64,000 bases of DNA from GCA-2711565 sp963664245 (GCA_963664245.1 OY760934.1:2232001-2296000), one strand, 5' to 3'. Positions 15,206-24,799 are shown, counted from the first letter of the stretch. The notes: a model not told the origin generated them from the letters alone. Made by a program: numbers and translations.

Positions 15206-17152
15206 ATGGATATAACGAATTTTTTAGATCAGGACGAAAAAAAAGACTTACTACGCCTATTAACTGCCGGAAGTGTTGATGATGGAAAATCAACCTTAAT
15301 TGGCCGTTTATTATTTGACAGCAAAAAATTGTATGACGACCAACTGTCAGCCCTCGAACGCGACAGCAAACGCATGGGACATGCCGGAGATGACATTGAT
15401 TATGCACTGTTGCTGGATGGTTTAAAAGCCGAACGCGAACAAGGAATTACCATTGATGTTGCTTACCGTTATTTCTCTACAAACAAACGTAAGTTTATCA
15501 TTGCCGACACTCCCGGTCACGAACAATATACCCGCAACATGGTTACCGGGGCATCTACAGCCAACCTTGCTATTTTACTGGTTGATGCCCGTTATGGTGT
15601 AATTACACAAACCAAACGCCATACTTATATCGTTTCTCTTCTGGGAATAAAACACGTCGTTGTTGCCATCAACAAAATGGACCTGGTTGATTACAACCAG
15701 GAACGCTTCGAAGAAATTTGTGCCGATTATAAAAATTTCATTACCGGATTGGATATTCCTGATATCAACTTCATTCCAATTTCCGCACTTAAAGGAGATA
15801 ATGTTGTGGAAAAATCAGGGGTAATGCCATGGTACCACGGCAAAAGCATGTTAGAGTTTCTTGAGACCGTACATATAAGCAGCGACAGAAACTTTGAAGA
15901 CTTCAGATTTCCGGTTCAATTTGTAAACCGGCCGGATATTAATTTCAGAGGGTTTTCTACAACCATTGCTTCGGGAATTGTCAAAAAGGGAGATACAATC
16001 AAAGCCCTTCCTTCGGGACAAACTTCAGTTGTAACCAGTATTTTGGGAGCCTCCGGCGAGCAAGAAGAAGCCTTCCCACCACAGGCAGTAACCATTACAC
16101 TTAAAGACGAAATTGATATTTCACGGGGCGAAATGATTGTTCATCCCGATAATTTACCAAGGGTAGAACGTCATTTTGAAGCCATGCTGGTATGGATGGA
16201 TGAAAAAGTAATGAACCCAAGAACCCAATTTTACATTAAACATACCACCAATACCACCAAAGCCCGTTTTGATGAAATTAAATACAAGGTTGATGTCAAT
16301 ACCATGGAAAAATCTGCGGTTGAACGCTTCGAATTAAATGAGATTGGCCGGGTGGTATTAACCACCGTAAAACCACTGTTTTTCGATCCATATAAAAAGA
16401 ACCGAGAAACAGGTTCGTTTATTTTAATTGACCCGGTAACGCACAATACCTGTGCGGTTGGGATGATTATCGACAAACTACAAGACAAAGACCTGCCTTC
16501 ACGCATTACCGATCAGGAAAAGGAAATGATCATAAGGGGAGAATCTTTGGTTTCTACAGAGGAACGCGAACAACAATTACGTCAAAAAGGAGCCACGATA
16601 TGGATTACGGGCCTGCACGGTTCCGGCAAAAACAACCTGGCTTATAAACTTGAACGCTACTTATTTGATATGGGAGCCGTTGCCGTTTTAATGGATGGAA
16701 GTACTGTCCGTTCGGGTCTCTCAAAAGAACTGGATTATTCCCCAGCCGATCGAGCCGAACATTTGCGCAGGGTTGCTGAAGTTTGTAAAATTTTAAACGA
16801 TCAGGGAATTATTTGCATCTGTTCTTTCATTTCACCAAAAGAATCAATCAGACAACAAGTAAAGCAAATAATCAACGGTACTTCTACCAACCACCAACCA
16901 CCAACTACCAACCCAAATGAAAATAATCGTTTTCATTTGATCTATATGGATGTTGATTTAGAACAGTGCAAAAAGCACAAACCCGGATTTTATCAAAAAG
17001 TTGAAGAAGGAGTTTACCAAGATGTTCCGGGAATTGATGAGGAGTTTGAAAAACCTGTTAATCCGAGCATAGTGCTTTCCAGCAAAACAGAAGAAGCTAA
17101 CATTCATAATATTATTTCTTATCTTAAAAACTTACTAATAATCAACAAATAA
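15206..17152 (+). CDS. cysNC: Sulfate adenylyltransferase subunit 1 / APS kinase fusion
   Basis: The N-terminal ~440 residues are the GTPase CysN (G1 GSVDDGKSTLIGRLL near residue 22, DTPGHEQY, NKMD), which drives APS synthesis with CysD. The C-terminal ~190 residues are APS kinase CysC (P-loop GLHGSGKNNLAYKL near 472, then DGSTVRSGLS), which gives PAPS. A low-complexity insert NGTSTNHQPPTTNPNEN (about residues 556-572), between the CysC helix IRQQVKQII and the strand FHLIYMDV, is encoded by CCACCAACCACCAAC words at 16880-16914. Those words match the arms of the neighbouring IVP element. The frame is kept, so the enzyme is probably active. Confidence 0.95.
   Translation: MDITNFLDQDEKKDLLRLLTAGSVDDGKSTLIGRLLFDSKKLYDDQLSALERDSKRMGHAGDDIDYALLLDGLKAEREQGITIDVAYRYFSTNKRKFIIADTPGHEQYTRNMVTGASTANLAILLVDARYGVITQTKRHTYIVSLLGIKHVVVAINKMDLVDYNQERFEEICADYKNFITGLDIPDINFIPISALKGDNVVEKSGVMPWYHGKSMLEFLETVHISSDRNFEDFRFPVQFVNRPDINFRGFSTTIASGIVKKGDTIKALPSGQTSVVTSILGASGEQEEAFPPQAVTITLKDEIDISRGEMIVHPDNLPRVERHFEAMLVWMDEKVMNPRTQFYIKHTTNTTKARFDEIKYKVDVNTMEKSAVERFELNEIGRVVLTTVKPLFFDPYKKNRETGSFILIDPVTHNTCAVGMIIDKLQDKDLPSRITDQEKEMIIRGESLVSTEEREQQLRQKGATIWITGLHGSGKNNLAYKLERYLFDMGAVAVLMDGSTVRSGLSKELDYSPADRAEHLRRVAEVCKILNDQGIICICSFISPKESIRQQVKQIINGTSTNHQPPTTNPNENNRFHLIYMDVDLEQCKKHKPGFYQKVEEGVYQDVPGIDEEFEKPVNPSIVLSSKTEEANIHNIISYLKNLLIINK
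16880..16914 (+). repeat. In-frame ACCAAC-word repeat inside cysNC
   Basis: Four to five ACCAACC/ACTACCAAC words in tandem encode a Thr/Pro/Asn-rich loop in the APS kinase domain. They are the same words as the arms at 14751-14785 and 15168-15197. Confidence 0.6.
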
Positions 17153-17160
17153 TTTACATA

Positions 17161-18177
17161 ATGCTTAATAATAAATCAGTTTTAATAACAGGGGGTACAG
17201 GATCTTTTGGTAAAAAATTTACCGAAACCATATTAAATAGATACCCCGATGTTAAACGAATTGTTATTTATTCTCGAGATGAATTAAAGCAATTTGAATT
17301 AAAACAAAAATATCCTATTGACATATACCCTCAGCTTCGTTTTTTCATTGGTGATGTCAGAGATGCTGCCCGATTAAAAAGAGCTTGTGAAGGTATTGAT
17401 GTAATTATACATGCAGCAGCAATTAAGCAGGTTGACACAGCAGAATATAATCCTGACGAGTGTATTAAGACAAATGTACATGGCGCTCAAAATGTGATTG
17501 ATGCAGCACTTGCAAATAATGTAAAGAACGTTGTGGCATTATCCACAGATAAAGCATGTGCACCTATTAACTTGTATGGAGCAACCAAATTAGTATCTGA
17601 CAAATTATTTACAGCAGCAAATAACATTAAAGGAAAAAGAGAGATTAGATTTAGTGTGGTCAGGTATGGAAACGTAATGGGTTCTCGTGGTTCTGTAATC
17701 CCTTTCTTTATGAATAAAAGAAGCGAAGGAACACTACCTATTACTCATAAAGAAATGACAAGATTTAATATATCTCTACAAGCTGGTGTGGATTTGGTTA
17801 TGTTTGCCATTAAACATCACTTAGGTGGTGAAATTTTTGTTCCTAAAATACCATCATATAAAATCATGGATATTGCAGAAGCTATTGCTCCATCGTGTGA
17901 AACAATCGATATCGGTATTAGACCTGGCGAAAAATTGCACGAAGAAATGATTACTGAAACAGATTCGCTAAATACTATCGATTTAGGTCAATATTATGCA
18001 ATTCTTCCTTCTGTTTCCTTTTCTCACAAACCAGATGATTATATTTCACATCATAATGCAGTTAGGGTTCCTTTCGGTTTTAAATACAATTCAGGATCCA
18101 ATACTGATTGGGAAACTGTAGAAAGCCTACGCGAAAAAATAATAAATCATGTAGATTTCAGTTTCAAACCTTTATAA
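17161..18177 (+). CDS. pseB: UDP-N-acetylglucosamine 4,6-dehydratase (inverting)
   Basis: PseB starts pseudaminic acid synthesis by removing water from UDP-GlcNAc and inverting C5. The 338-residue SDR begins with SVLITGGTGSFGKKF and has the STDKACAPINLYGATK active-site region with Tyr and Lys. It lacks the membrane helices of WbpM-type dehydratases. The IIHAAAIKQVDTAEYNP and RYGNVMGSRGSVIPFF segments are typical. It opens the cassette 17161-25822 and is followed one base later by pseC. Confidence is high for the PseB subfamily over LegB, supported by pseC and pseI. Confidence 0.94.
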   Translation: MLNNKSVLITGGTGSFGKKFTETILNRYPDVKRIVIYSRDELKQFELKQKYPIDIYPQLRFFIGDVRDAARLKRACEGIDVIIHAAAIKQVDTAEYNPDECIKTNVHGAQNVIDAALANNVKNVVALSTDKACAPINLYGATKLVSDKLFTAANNIKGKREIRFSVVRYGNVMGSRGSVIPFFMNKRSEGTLPITHKEMTRFNISLQAGVDLVMFAIKHHLGGEIFVPKIPSYKIMDIAEAIAPSCETIDIGIRPGEKLHEEMITETDSLNTIDLGQYYAILPSVSFSHKPDDYISHHNAVRVPFGFKYNSGSNTDWETVESLREKIINHVDFSFKPL

Positions 18178-18178
18178 A

Positions 18179-19336
18179 ATGAAACCTATTCCATACGGAA
18201 AACAATATATCTCCGAAGAAGATATAAATGCGGTAGTTGAGGTTCTTCGCTCAGACTTTCTAACCCAGGGACCTAAAATAGCTGAATTTGAAAAAGAATT
18301 TGCCACATACGTTGATGCTAAATATGCCATCGCTGTATCAAATGGTACTGCTGCTTTGCACTTATGCGCTTTAGCGATGAATGTACAAGAGGGGGATAAA
18401 GTGATTACAACACCCTTAACTTTTGTCGCCAGTGCAAATAGTGTTCGATATTGTGATGGAGAAATTGATTTTGTTGATATTCATCCCGAAACTTATTTGA
18501 TGGATTTGGATAAGTTGGAACAGAAACTAGTATCAAATCCCATTGGTACTTATAAAGGAGTTATTCCGGTAGATTTTGCAGGTTATCCGAATGATGTGGA
18601 ACGCATCAGAAAAATGGCTGACAAATATAATTTATGGATTATTCAGGATAGTTGTCATTCTCCTGGCGGTTATTTTATAGACTCTAAAGGTATCCAACAA
18701 AAATGTGGCAATGGGGTTTACTCTGACCTACAAGTATTTTCTTTCCATCCGGTTAAACATATTGCAACCGGTGAAGGAGGAATGATTACTACCAATAATA
18801 AAGAACTCTATGAAAAAATATGCTTATTACGAACACATGGAATTACAAAAGATTCTGAATTATTGATTGAAAACCATGGTGGGTGGTACTACGAAATGCA
18901 GGAACTGGGTTATAATTATCGAATAACAGATATGCAAGCGGCTTTAGGTGTTTCACAATTAAAAAGAGCAAATGAAGTGGTTCTTAGGAGAACTGAAATA
19001 GCCAGAACATATAACGAAGCTTTTAAAAATCTTCCTATAATAACTCCTTTCTTTGCAGAAAATATTCTTCATGCATATCATTTGTATGTGATTCAAGTAG
19101 AAGATAGAAAAGGATTATATGATTATTTACGAACACAGAATATTTTTTCGCAGGTATTGTATTCACCGGTACACTTGCAACCCTATTATAAAAAATTTGG
19201 TTGGGAAAAAGGTGATCTTCCTGTTGTTGAAGAATATTACAAACATTGCTTGGCTTTGCCAATGTTCCCAAGCTTAACAAGTGAAGAACAAATTTATGTA
19301 ATAAATTATATCAATAATTTTTACAACACAAAATGA
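18179..19336 (+). CDS. pseC: UDP-4-amino-4,6-dideoxy-N-acetyl-beta-L-altrosamine transaminase
   Basis: PseC transfers an amino group to C4 of the PseB product using PLP. The 385-residue DegT/DnrJ/EryC1 protein has the N-terminal PYGKQYISEEDINAVVEVL and SDFLTQGP typical of PseC, and the PLP lysine K193 in FHPVKHIATGEGGM. The stop overlaps the start of the next gene (ATGA), indicating coupled translation. In the known pathway the PseH acetyltransferase acts next, but no PseH-like gene is seen in this cassette. Confidence 0.94.
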   Translation: MKPIPYGKQYISEEDINAVVEVLRSDFLTQGPKIAEFEKEFATYVDAKYAIAVSNGTAALHLCALAMNVQEGDKVITTPLTFVASANSVRYCDGEIDFVDIHPETYLMDLDKLEQKLVSNPIGTYKGVIPVDFAGYPNDVERIRKMADKYNLWIIQDSCHSPGGYFIDSKGIQQKCGNGVYSDLQVFSFHPVKHIATGEGGMITTNNKELYEKICLLRTHGITKDSELLIENHGGWYYEMQELGYNYRITDMQAALGVSQLKRANEVVLRRTEIARTYNEAFKNLPIITPFFAENILHAYHLYVIQVEDRKGLYDYLRTQNIFSQVLYSPVHLQPYYKKFGWEKGDLPVVEEYYKHCLALPMFPSLTSEEQIYVINYINNFYNTK

Positions 19337-20166
19337 CAGACCCAGTTTCTAAAATAGGTCTCGGTACCGTACAATTTGGCATTCCTTACGGAATCAGCAA
19401 CAAGCACGGGCAAACCACGGAAGTCGAAGTCAATCTGATCCTTAACTATGCCAAAGAAGTTGGAATTGACGTTTTAGATACTGCCTCCGCGTATGGAACT
19501 AGCGAAAAAGTGCTGGGCAAAAATGATTTATTTGATTTTAAAATCGTTTCAAAATTTTTGCTCCAAAACAGCATTTCAAAACAATTAAAGGAAAGCTTGC
19601 AAAATTTGAATGTCCATTCGCTGTATGGATATATGGCTCACCGGCCAATGGAAGTTGCTGATAACCCCGCAGTGTGGAACCAACTAATTCAATTGAAAGA
19701 ACAAGGCAGGATTAAAAAAATTGGTTTTTCATTTAATGAAGTTCATGAAATTGAAAACATTCTTTCACTGGGCATAATTCCTGACATTATTCAGGTTCCC
19801 TTTAATTATTTCGATAACCGATTTGAACCCTATATTATAGATTTGAAAGAACAAGGATGTGAAATCCATATACGTTCTGTTTTTTTACAAGGGCTTTTCT
19901 TCACAGAAACAACTACTTTATCAAGTTATTTTGATGAAGTAAAGCCAATAATTGTTCAACTTCAAAATTATGGAGATAAATTACCTGGAGTACTTTTAAA
20001 ATATTGTATTGAGAAGCCATTTATTGATAAGGTAATTTTCGGCATCAATACATTGGAACAACTTCAGAAAAACATTAAAAACATTCTATGTTCAGAATCT
20101 TTATCTTTGAACACAATAAAAATTAACAATAACATAATAATTCCATCAAAATGGCCAAGAATATAA
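19333..20166 (+). CDS. Aldo/keto reductase of the nonulosonic-acid cassette
   Basis: The 277-residue TIM-barrel protein has the AKR tetrad pattern: Asp and Tyr in VLDTASAYGTSEKVLG, Lys in KIVSKF, and His in GYMAHRPME. The 'GLGTVQFGIPYGISN' opening is shared with AKR-like genes found in pseudaminic and legionaminic loci. The substrate is unknown; it might reduce or remodel a side chain of the sugar. It overlaps pseC by 4 bases and the following SDR by 16, so it belongs to the cassette. Function within the pathway is inferred from position only. Confidence 0.8.
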   Translation: MTDPVSKIGLGTVQFGIPYGISNKHGQTTEVEVNLILNYAKEVGIDVLDTASAYGTSEKVLGKNDLFDFKIVSKFLLQNSISKQLKESLQNLNVHSLYGYMAHRPMEVADNPAVWNQLIQLKEQGRIKKIGFSFNEVHEIENILSLGIIPDIIQVPFNYFDNRFEPYIIDLKEQGCEIHIRSVFLQGLFFTETTTLSSYFDEVKPIIVQLQNYGDKLPGVLLKYCIEKPFIDKVIFGINTLEQLQKNIKNILCSESLSLNTIKINNNIIIPSKWPRI

Positions 20167-20954
20167 AAAAACTATTTGATTTATCATCCAAAATAGCAAT
20201 TGTAACAGGTGGTTGCGGACACCTTGGAAATGTAATGGTGAGAGCCCTTATGTTGTTTAATGCAAAAGTAATTGTTGCAGGAAGATCAGAAGAAAAGTAC
20301 AAAAATATTTTTACAGAAGAAGAGCGTAAGTCTCTGACATTCCGTGAAATAGATATAATTAGTTCTGTTAGTATTAATAATTGTCTGAACAAAGTATACG
20401 AAGATTTTGGGCAGATTGATATTCTGGTTAATAATGCTGCTATTACAAGAGGGCGTTCACAAAAAAATATGACTGATGAAGACTGGTCATTTTCGATGGA
20501 AGGTGTTGCTGGATCAGTACATAAAACCATCAGAGCTGTAATACCAATTATGAAAAATCAAAACTCCGGAAAAATCATTAATATTGCTTCAATGTATGGT
20601 ATGGTAAGCCCTGACTTTAATACATTATACAAAGGTGAAAATTGTGAAAATTATACAAATCCACCTCATTATGGAGCTGCTAAAGCGGCTATGATACAAT
20701 TAACTAAGTATTATGCTGTTTTTTTAGCTGAATACAATATTCAAGTGAATGCGATTTCTCCTGGCCCTTTCCCAAATCTTACTATACAAAAAGAAAATCC
20801 TGCTTTTATTAAAAGGCTAAAGACAAAAAATCCATTGCATAAAATTGGCATACCTGAAGATTTAATTGGAGTCTTGGTCTTGCTTAGTTCGAAAGGATCA
20901 AATTTTATAACAGGACAAACGATTCAAGTAGATGGAGGATGGACAATATGGTAA
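20151..20954 (+). CDS. Short-chain dehydrogenase of the nonulosonic-acid cassette
   Basis: The 267-residue classical SDR has an NAD(P) motif TGGCGHLG, a NNAA strand, catalytic Ser in IASMYGM and YGAAKAA (Tyr-x-x-x-Lys), with the usual PG motif. It resembles the PtmA-type SDRs that accompany nonulosonate genes in Campylobacter glycosylation islands. Its start lies inside the end of the AKR gene and its end overlaps the cytidylyltransferase by 16 bases. The reaction is unknown. A few SDRs of this group have alternative N-termini; the ATG used here is the natural coupled start. Confidence 0.82.
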   Translation: MAKNIKKLFDLSSKIAIVTGGCGHLGNVMVRALMLFNAKVIVAGRSEEKYKNIFTEEERKSLTFREIDIISSVSINNCLNKVYEDFGQIDILVNNAAITRGRSQKNMTDEDWSFSMEGVAGSVHKTIRAVIPIMKNQNSGKIINIASMYGMVSPDFNTLYKGENCENYTNPPHYGAAKAAMIQLTKYYAVFLAEYNIQVNAISPGPFPNLTIQKENPAFIKRLKTKNPLHKIGIPEDLIGVLVLLSSKGSNFITGQTIQVDGGWTIW

Positions 20955-21682
20955 ATAATCCCTATATTATTGTTCAGGCAAGGATGAATAGCGAACGCCT
21001 TCCTGGTAAAGTAATGAAGACTATTGCAGGTAAACCATTAATAGAAATTTTATTTGAAAGATTAAAAAAGTCAAATATCCCAATCTTATTGGCAACATCA
21101 ATTAATAAAGAAAATGATATATTAGTAGACTTTGCTGAAAGCAATAGGATTAAAGTATTTAGAGGAAGTGAAGACAACGTGTTAGAACGTTACTATGAAG
21201 CAGCAAAAAGTGAAAATTGTAATATTATAATTAGAGCTACAGGGGATAATCCATTAATGGATGGAATCCTAATAAGAAATGCTTACTCACATTTTTTAAG
21301 TCATTCAAATGAACGAAGTTTTTTATCAATAGGTTCAAGTAAAACATATCCATTAGGGATTTCTGTGTCAATATTTTCTCTTAAATTATTAGAAGAAGCT
21401 TTTATAAATGCAAAATTGCAAGGTGAATTTGAACATGTAACACCATATATGTCAAATAATATTCCTGGTAACATAAATAATATTTCATATAAGGGAAACA
21501 TGAATAAGTATCACTATCGCTTAACTATTGATACCATTGCTGATTTCGAACTCCATCGAATTCTGATTGAAGATTATAATTGTAATGAAATGGAAATTAA
21601 TGATATAGTAAAAGTATTAGACAGTCATCCTGAATTAATTAGGATTAATGAAAATATTGTGCAAAAAGAATGGAATGAATAA
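20939..21682 (+). CDS. pseF: CMP-pseudaminic acid synthetase-type cytidylyltransferase (PseF/SpsF family)
   Basis: This enzyme would activate the finished nonulosonic acid as its CMP derivative. The 247-residue protein has the nucleotide-binding opening IIVQARMNSERLPGKVM, then FRGSEDNVLERYYEAA and RATGDNPLMD (metal-binding Asp), all typical of the SpsF/PseF group. Translation may begin at the ATG at 20939 or at the one at 20948 that overlaps the previous stop. It overlaps the pseG-like gene by 8 bases. Confidence 0.85.
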   Translation: MDNMVNNPYIIVQARMNSERLPGKVMKTIAGKPLIEILFERLKKSNIPILLATSINKENDILVDFAESNRIKVFRGSEDNVLERYYEAAKSENCNIIIRATGDNPLMDGILIRNAYSHFLSHSNERSFLSIGSSKTYPLGISVSIFSLKLLEEAFINAKLQGEFEHVTPYMSNNIPGNINNISYKGNMNKYHYRLTIDTIADFELHRILIEDYNCNEMEINDIVKVLDSHPELIRINENIVQKEWNE

Positions 21683-22652
21683 AATTGTAATATATACAGA
21701 AGGGGGCTTTTACCTCGGTCTTGGAAACATATATCGGATGACTGAACTTGGAAAATTGTTAAAATCAAAGGGAAAAGATGCCCAAATTACATTTGTTACT
21801 TCCAGTGAAGATTATGTTGTCAATTTAATTAAGAACAGAGGTTTTGAAGTAAAACAAACTGCTGTTAATGAAATCATAAGCTTAATAAGCAACCTTGATT
21901 TTAATATTCTTATAATAGATAAACTAGGAATTGAAGAAACATTCATAAAGGCAATAAAAGCATTAAAGACAAAAACTTTTAAAGTGGTATTGTTTGGCAA
22001 CATTTCTACAGCAAACCAAATTGCCGATTTAGTTATCAATGCTATCATTGGCTCCGATTTTTCCAACAAAGCATATATTGATAAATATGGCACCAAATAT
22101 TTAACCGGTCCTAAATGTCTAACAATCAGGGAAGAGTTTAAACATCACGCTTATGTATATAGGAATCAATGTGAAAAAATTCTTTTATTATTTGGGGGCA
22201 CAGATCAGACAAATTATTCCTGTAAAGTGCTTAATGATTTACTTAAATCTAACATCCAATATAACATTACATTAGTTATTGGGAAAGGATACAAATTCTT
22301 AGAAGAATTAAAAGGTCTGTTAAGTGAGTTAAATAATGTTACGGTGTTAAAAGATATTAATAATGTAAATAAAGTAATGTTAGCCAATGATTTTTTAATT
22401 ACTTCCCCAGGAACTGCTTTATTTGAAGCTTTATATTTAGGACTTCCTTGTTTGGCCTTATATCAAAATGAATCACAAAAGGAAATTTTTCGTGATTTTT
22501 TATTTACAAAATCATATGAAGAAATAACAAATTTAAGCGATTATATACTAGAAATATATAAAGATTATAAAAATTATTTAAAAAAAATTGATGAATTAGA
22601 AGTTGGCAAAGGGAAAAACGAAATTATTAACAACATAATAGAATTAATATGA
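21675..22652 (+). CDS. pseG: PseG-like UDP-sugar hydrolase with substituted active-site residue
   Basis: PseG removes UDP from the 2,4-diacetamido sugar before condensation. The ~325-residue GT-B-like protein has the PseG plan: a Gly-rich N-terminal loop, the ILLLFGGTDQTNYS strand and TSPGTALFEALYLGLPCLALY. The family motif GxGHxxR reads GLGNIYR here, so the active-site His (H17 in C. jejuni PseG) is Asn18. This could mean altered catalysis, another substrate, or a transferase role. The ATG at 21675 is preferred over one at 21648 because it overlaps the previous stop and opens directly on the first strand. Confidence 0.75.
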   Translation: MNKIVIYTEGGFYLGLGNIYRMTELGKLLKSKGKDAQITFVTSSEDYVVNLIKNRGFEVKQTAVNEIISLISNLDFNILIIDKLGIEETFIKAIKALKTKTFKVVLFGNISTANQIADLVINAIIGSDFSNKAYIDKYGTKYLTGPKCLTIREEFKHHAYVYRNQCEKILLLFGGTDQTNYSCKVLNDLLKSNIQYNITLVIGKGYKFLEELKGLLSELNNVTVLKDINNVNKVMLANDFLITSPGTALFEALYLGLPCLALYQNESQKEIFRDFLFTKSYEEITNLSDYILEIYKDYKNYLKKIDELEVGKGKNEIINNIIELI

Positions 22653-23653
22653 TAATTGTAATTGGCGCATCTGGATTTATTGGGACATATCTTGTTGACG
22701 ATTTAATAAATCATAAGTATAAGGTTTTTGCTACCGGGCGTAATCCGGTTATTATGGAACATTTTAAAAGTAGAAATATAGATTGTTGTAATTTAGAATT
22801 ATCAAATAAAGAATCTTTTAAACAATTGCCTACTAAAGACATTGAAGCCGTTATCTTTTTAGCTGCTTTATTACCGGCAAATGTTAATCAATATAATCCA
22901 TATGATTATATTGATATTAATATTTCAGGAACTTTAAATGTTTTAGAATTTTGTAGAAAGAATAATATCAAGAAAATAATTTCAACCACATCATATTCCG
23001 ATGTTTATAATCATTGGATCAAAGATAAACCAATAGATTCAGATATTTACAGGGATTATGTTTTAAAAGGAGATCATGCAGTATATGCAATTTCTAAAAA
23101 TGCGGCTACAGATTTAATACTGCATTATAATTTAGAATATGATTCCCAGGGATCAATATTCAGATTGCCTCCAGTATATGGATACGGCCCTCATTCAGAA
23201 ATTTATGTTGATGAAAAATATTATAAATCTGGTTTTCAAAATTTTCTTGAAAAAGCGATTGCAGGTGAACCGATTGAGATTTTTGGAGATAAAGATATTT
23301 CAAGAGATGTGGTTTACGTAAAAGATGTTACCAGTGCTTTCCTTGGCGCAATTAAAAGTCCTAACAGTAAAGGGGTGTATAATATAACATCAGGTGTTGC
23401 TTCAACCTTAGAAAATCAGGTAAAAGATATTATTGATGTATTTTGTGGTGGAAATGGCGTTTCAAAAATTATTTATTCTCCAGATAAACCGAATTCAGGA
23501 AAAAGTTATGTTTTCGATATATCGAAAGGATTTAGAGATTTTGGATATAAACCGCAATATGTGCCTTTTAAAAAGCTATTATTAGATTATAAAAAGGAGA
23601 TGGAAAGTAAAAGATTTGAATATATAGTAACATCCCGAAAAAAATTAAAATGA
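22649..23653 (+). CDS. NAD-dependent epimerase/dehydratase of the nonulosonic-acid cassette
   Basis: The 334-residue extended SDR has the motif VIGASGFIGTYLV, the AALLPAN segment, a catalytic Ser/Thr region STTSYSDVY and HAVYAISK (Tyr-x-x-x-Lys), then FRLPPVYGYGPHSE. The subfamily is not recognised, so whether it epimerises, reduces or dehydrates is open. It overlaps pseG and the following ATP-grasp gene by 4 bases each. Tight coupling suggests it modifies the same sugar. Confidence 0.8.
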   Translation: MIIVIGASGFIGTYLVDDLINHKYKVFATGRNPVIMEHFKSRNIDCCNLELSNKESFKQLPTKDIEAVIFLAALLPANVNQYNPYDYIDINISGTLNVLEFCRKNNIKKIISTTSYSDVYNHWIKDKPIDSDIYRDYVLKGDHAVYAISKNAATDLILHYNLEYDSQGSIFRLPPVYGYGPHSEIYVDEKYYKSGFQNFLEKAIAGEPIEIFGDKDISRDVVYVKDVTSAFLGAIKSPNSKGVYNITSGVASTLENQVKDIIDVFCGGNGVSKIIYSPDKPNSGKSYVFDISKGFRDFGYKPQYVPFKKLLLDYKKEMESKRFEYIVTSRKKLK

Positions 23654-24786
23654 AAAAACTTTTAATTATTGGTGGTGGAGAAATGCAAGTGCCTATTATT
23701 AAAAAGGCAAAAGAATTAAATCATTTTTGTATTATATCCGATCTTGATCCCAGAGCACCTGGCTTTGCTTATGCTGATGTTACCCTTAATATATCTACCT
23801 TAGATATTGAAAAAACATTAGAAATTGCAAGATACTATAAAATAGACGGTGTTGTTACAACATCTGACTTTCCGGTTAGGACTTCAGCTTTAGTTTGTGA
23901 AAATTTAGGACTAAAGGGATTAAGTAAATATGCTGCTGAAACATGTACTAATAAATATGCTCAAAGGCAAGCTATGTTAGCTACTAGTTATTATGTGCCA
24001 AAACATTTTTTATTTTCATCTACTGCTGAAATCAATAACTATAAAAATGAATTGATCTTTCCTTTAATTGTTAAGCCAATTGATTCTTCAGCAAGTAGAG
24101 GAGTCTCTAAAGTTGAAAACATTGATGAACTTTTATCTGCTTTTAATTATGCTGTTCAATTCAGTCATGATAAAAAAATCATTGTAGAGGAATTCATAGA
24201 TGGCAACGAATATAGTGTTGAGAGTCTAACCCAAAATAGAAGAACACACATTGTTGCTGTTACTCAAAAGAGCACAATTGGTAGTGAAAATAAGTATTTT
24301 GTTGAAAGTAGTCATATAATTCCTGCAGACATCACACAAAGTCAAGAAAAAGAAATACATGATTATATAAAAAATATTATCCATTTCTTAAAAATTGACG
24401 ACAGTGCCACTCATGCCGAAATTAAACTTAGCTCAAAAGGACCAGTAATGATTGAAATTGGAGCTAGATTAGGAGGCGATTATATTACATCTGATTTAGT
24501 ACCTTTATCGACAGGTGTCGATATGTTAGGGAATGTAATTAAAATAGCCTTAAATCAAAAAATTGATGTAAATAAAACTAAATCATTATTCTGTGGAGTT
24601 AGATTTATAAATTCAGAGAATTATAAATATGCAGAAAAATTAATTGCAGCAAACAATAAAATGATTATTAGGTACGAATTAAAACCCTATAAAAAAACCT
24701 TAATAACTAACTCATTAGATAGATTAGGCTATATTATTGCTTGCTCTGAAAAACGGAAAGATTTAGAAAAGATATTGAATTTTTAA
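23650..24786 (+). CDS. ATP-grasp ligase of the nonulosonic-acid cassette
   Basis: The 378-residue protein has the three-part ATP-grasp layout: an N-terminal Rossmann-like domain (LLIIGGGEMQVPII), a central ATP lid (IVKPIDSSASRGVSKV near residue 142) and a C-terminal catalytic part (EEFIDGNEYSVESL, AEIKLSSKGPVMIEIGARLGGDYI). These enzymes join a carboxylate to an amine or similar acceptor through an acyl phosphate. It sits between the pseG-like gene, epimerase and pseI, in a cassette that lacks PseH. It may acylate the C4 amine of the sugar with an amino acid or other acid; this is a hypothesis from context. Confidence 0.82.
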   Translation: MKKLLIIGGGEMQVPIIKKAKELNHFCIISDLDPRAPGFAYADVTLNISTLDIEKTLEIARYYKIDGVVTTSDFPVRTSALVCENLGLKGLSKYAAETCTNKYAQRQAMLATSYYVPKHFLFSSTAEINNYKNELIFPLIVKPIDSSASRGVSKVENIDELLSAFNYAVQFSHDKKIIVEEFIDGNEYSVESLTQNRRTHIVAVTQKSTIGSENKYFVESSHIIPADITQSQEKEIHDYIKNIIHFLKIDDSATHAEIKLSSKGPVMIEIGARLGGDYITSDLVPLSTGVDMLGNVIKIALNQKIDVNKTKSLFCGVRFINSENYKYAEKLIAANNKMIIRYELKPYKKTLITNSLDRLGYIIACSEKRKDLEKILNF

Positions 24787-24799
24787 AATATTTAATGAC

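Noticed and set aside
20123..20530. 135-residue antisense frame over the AKR/SDR junction
   Set aside because: It runs against a tightly overlapping operon and shows no domain pattern.
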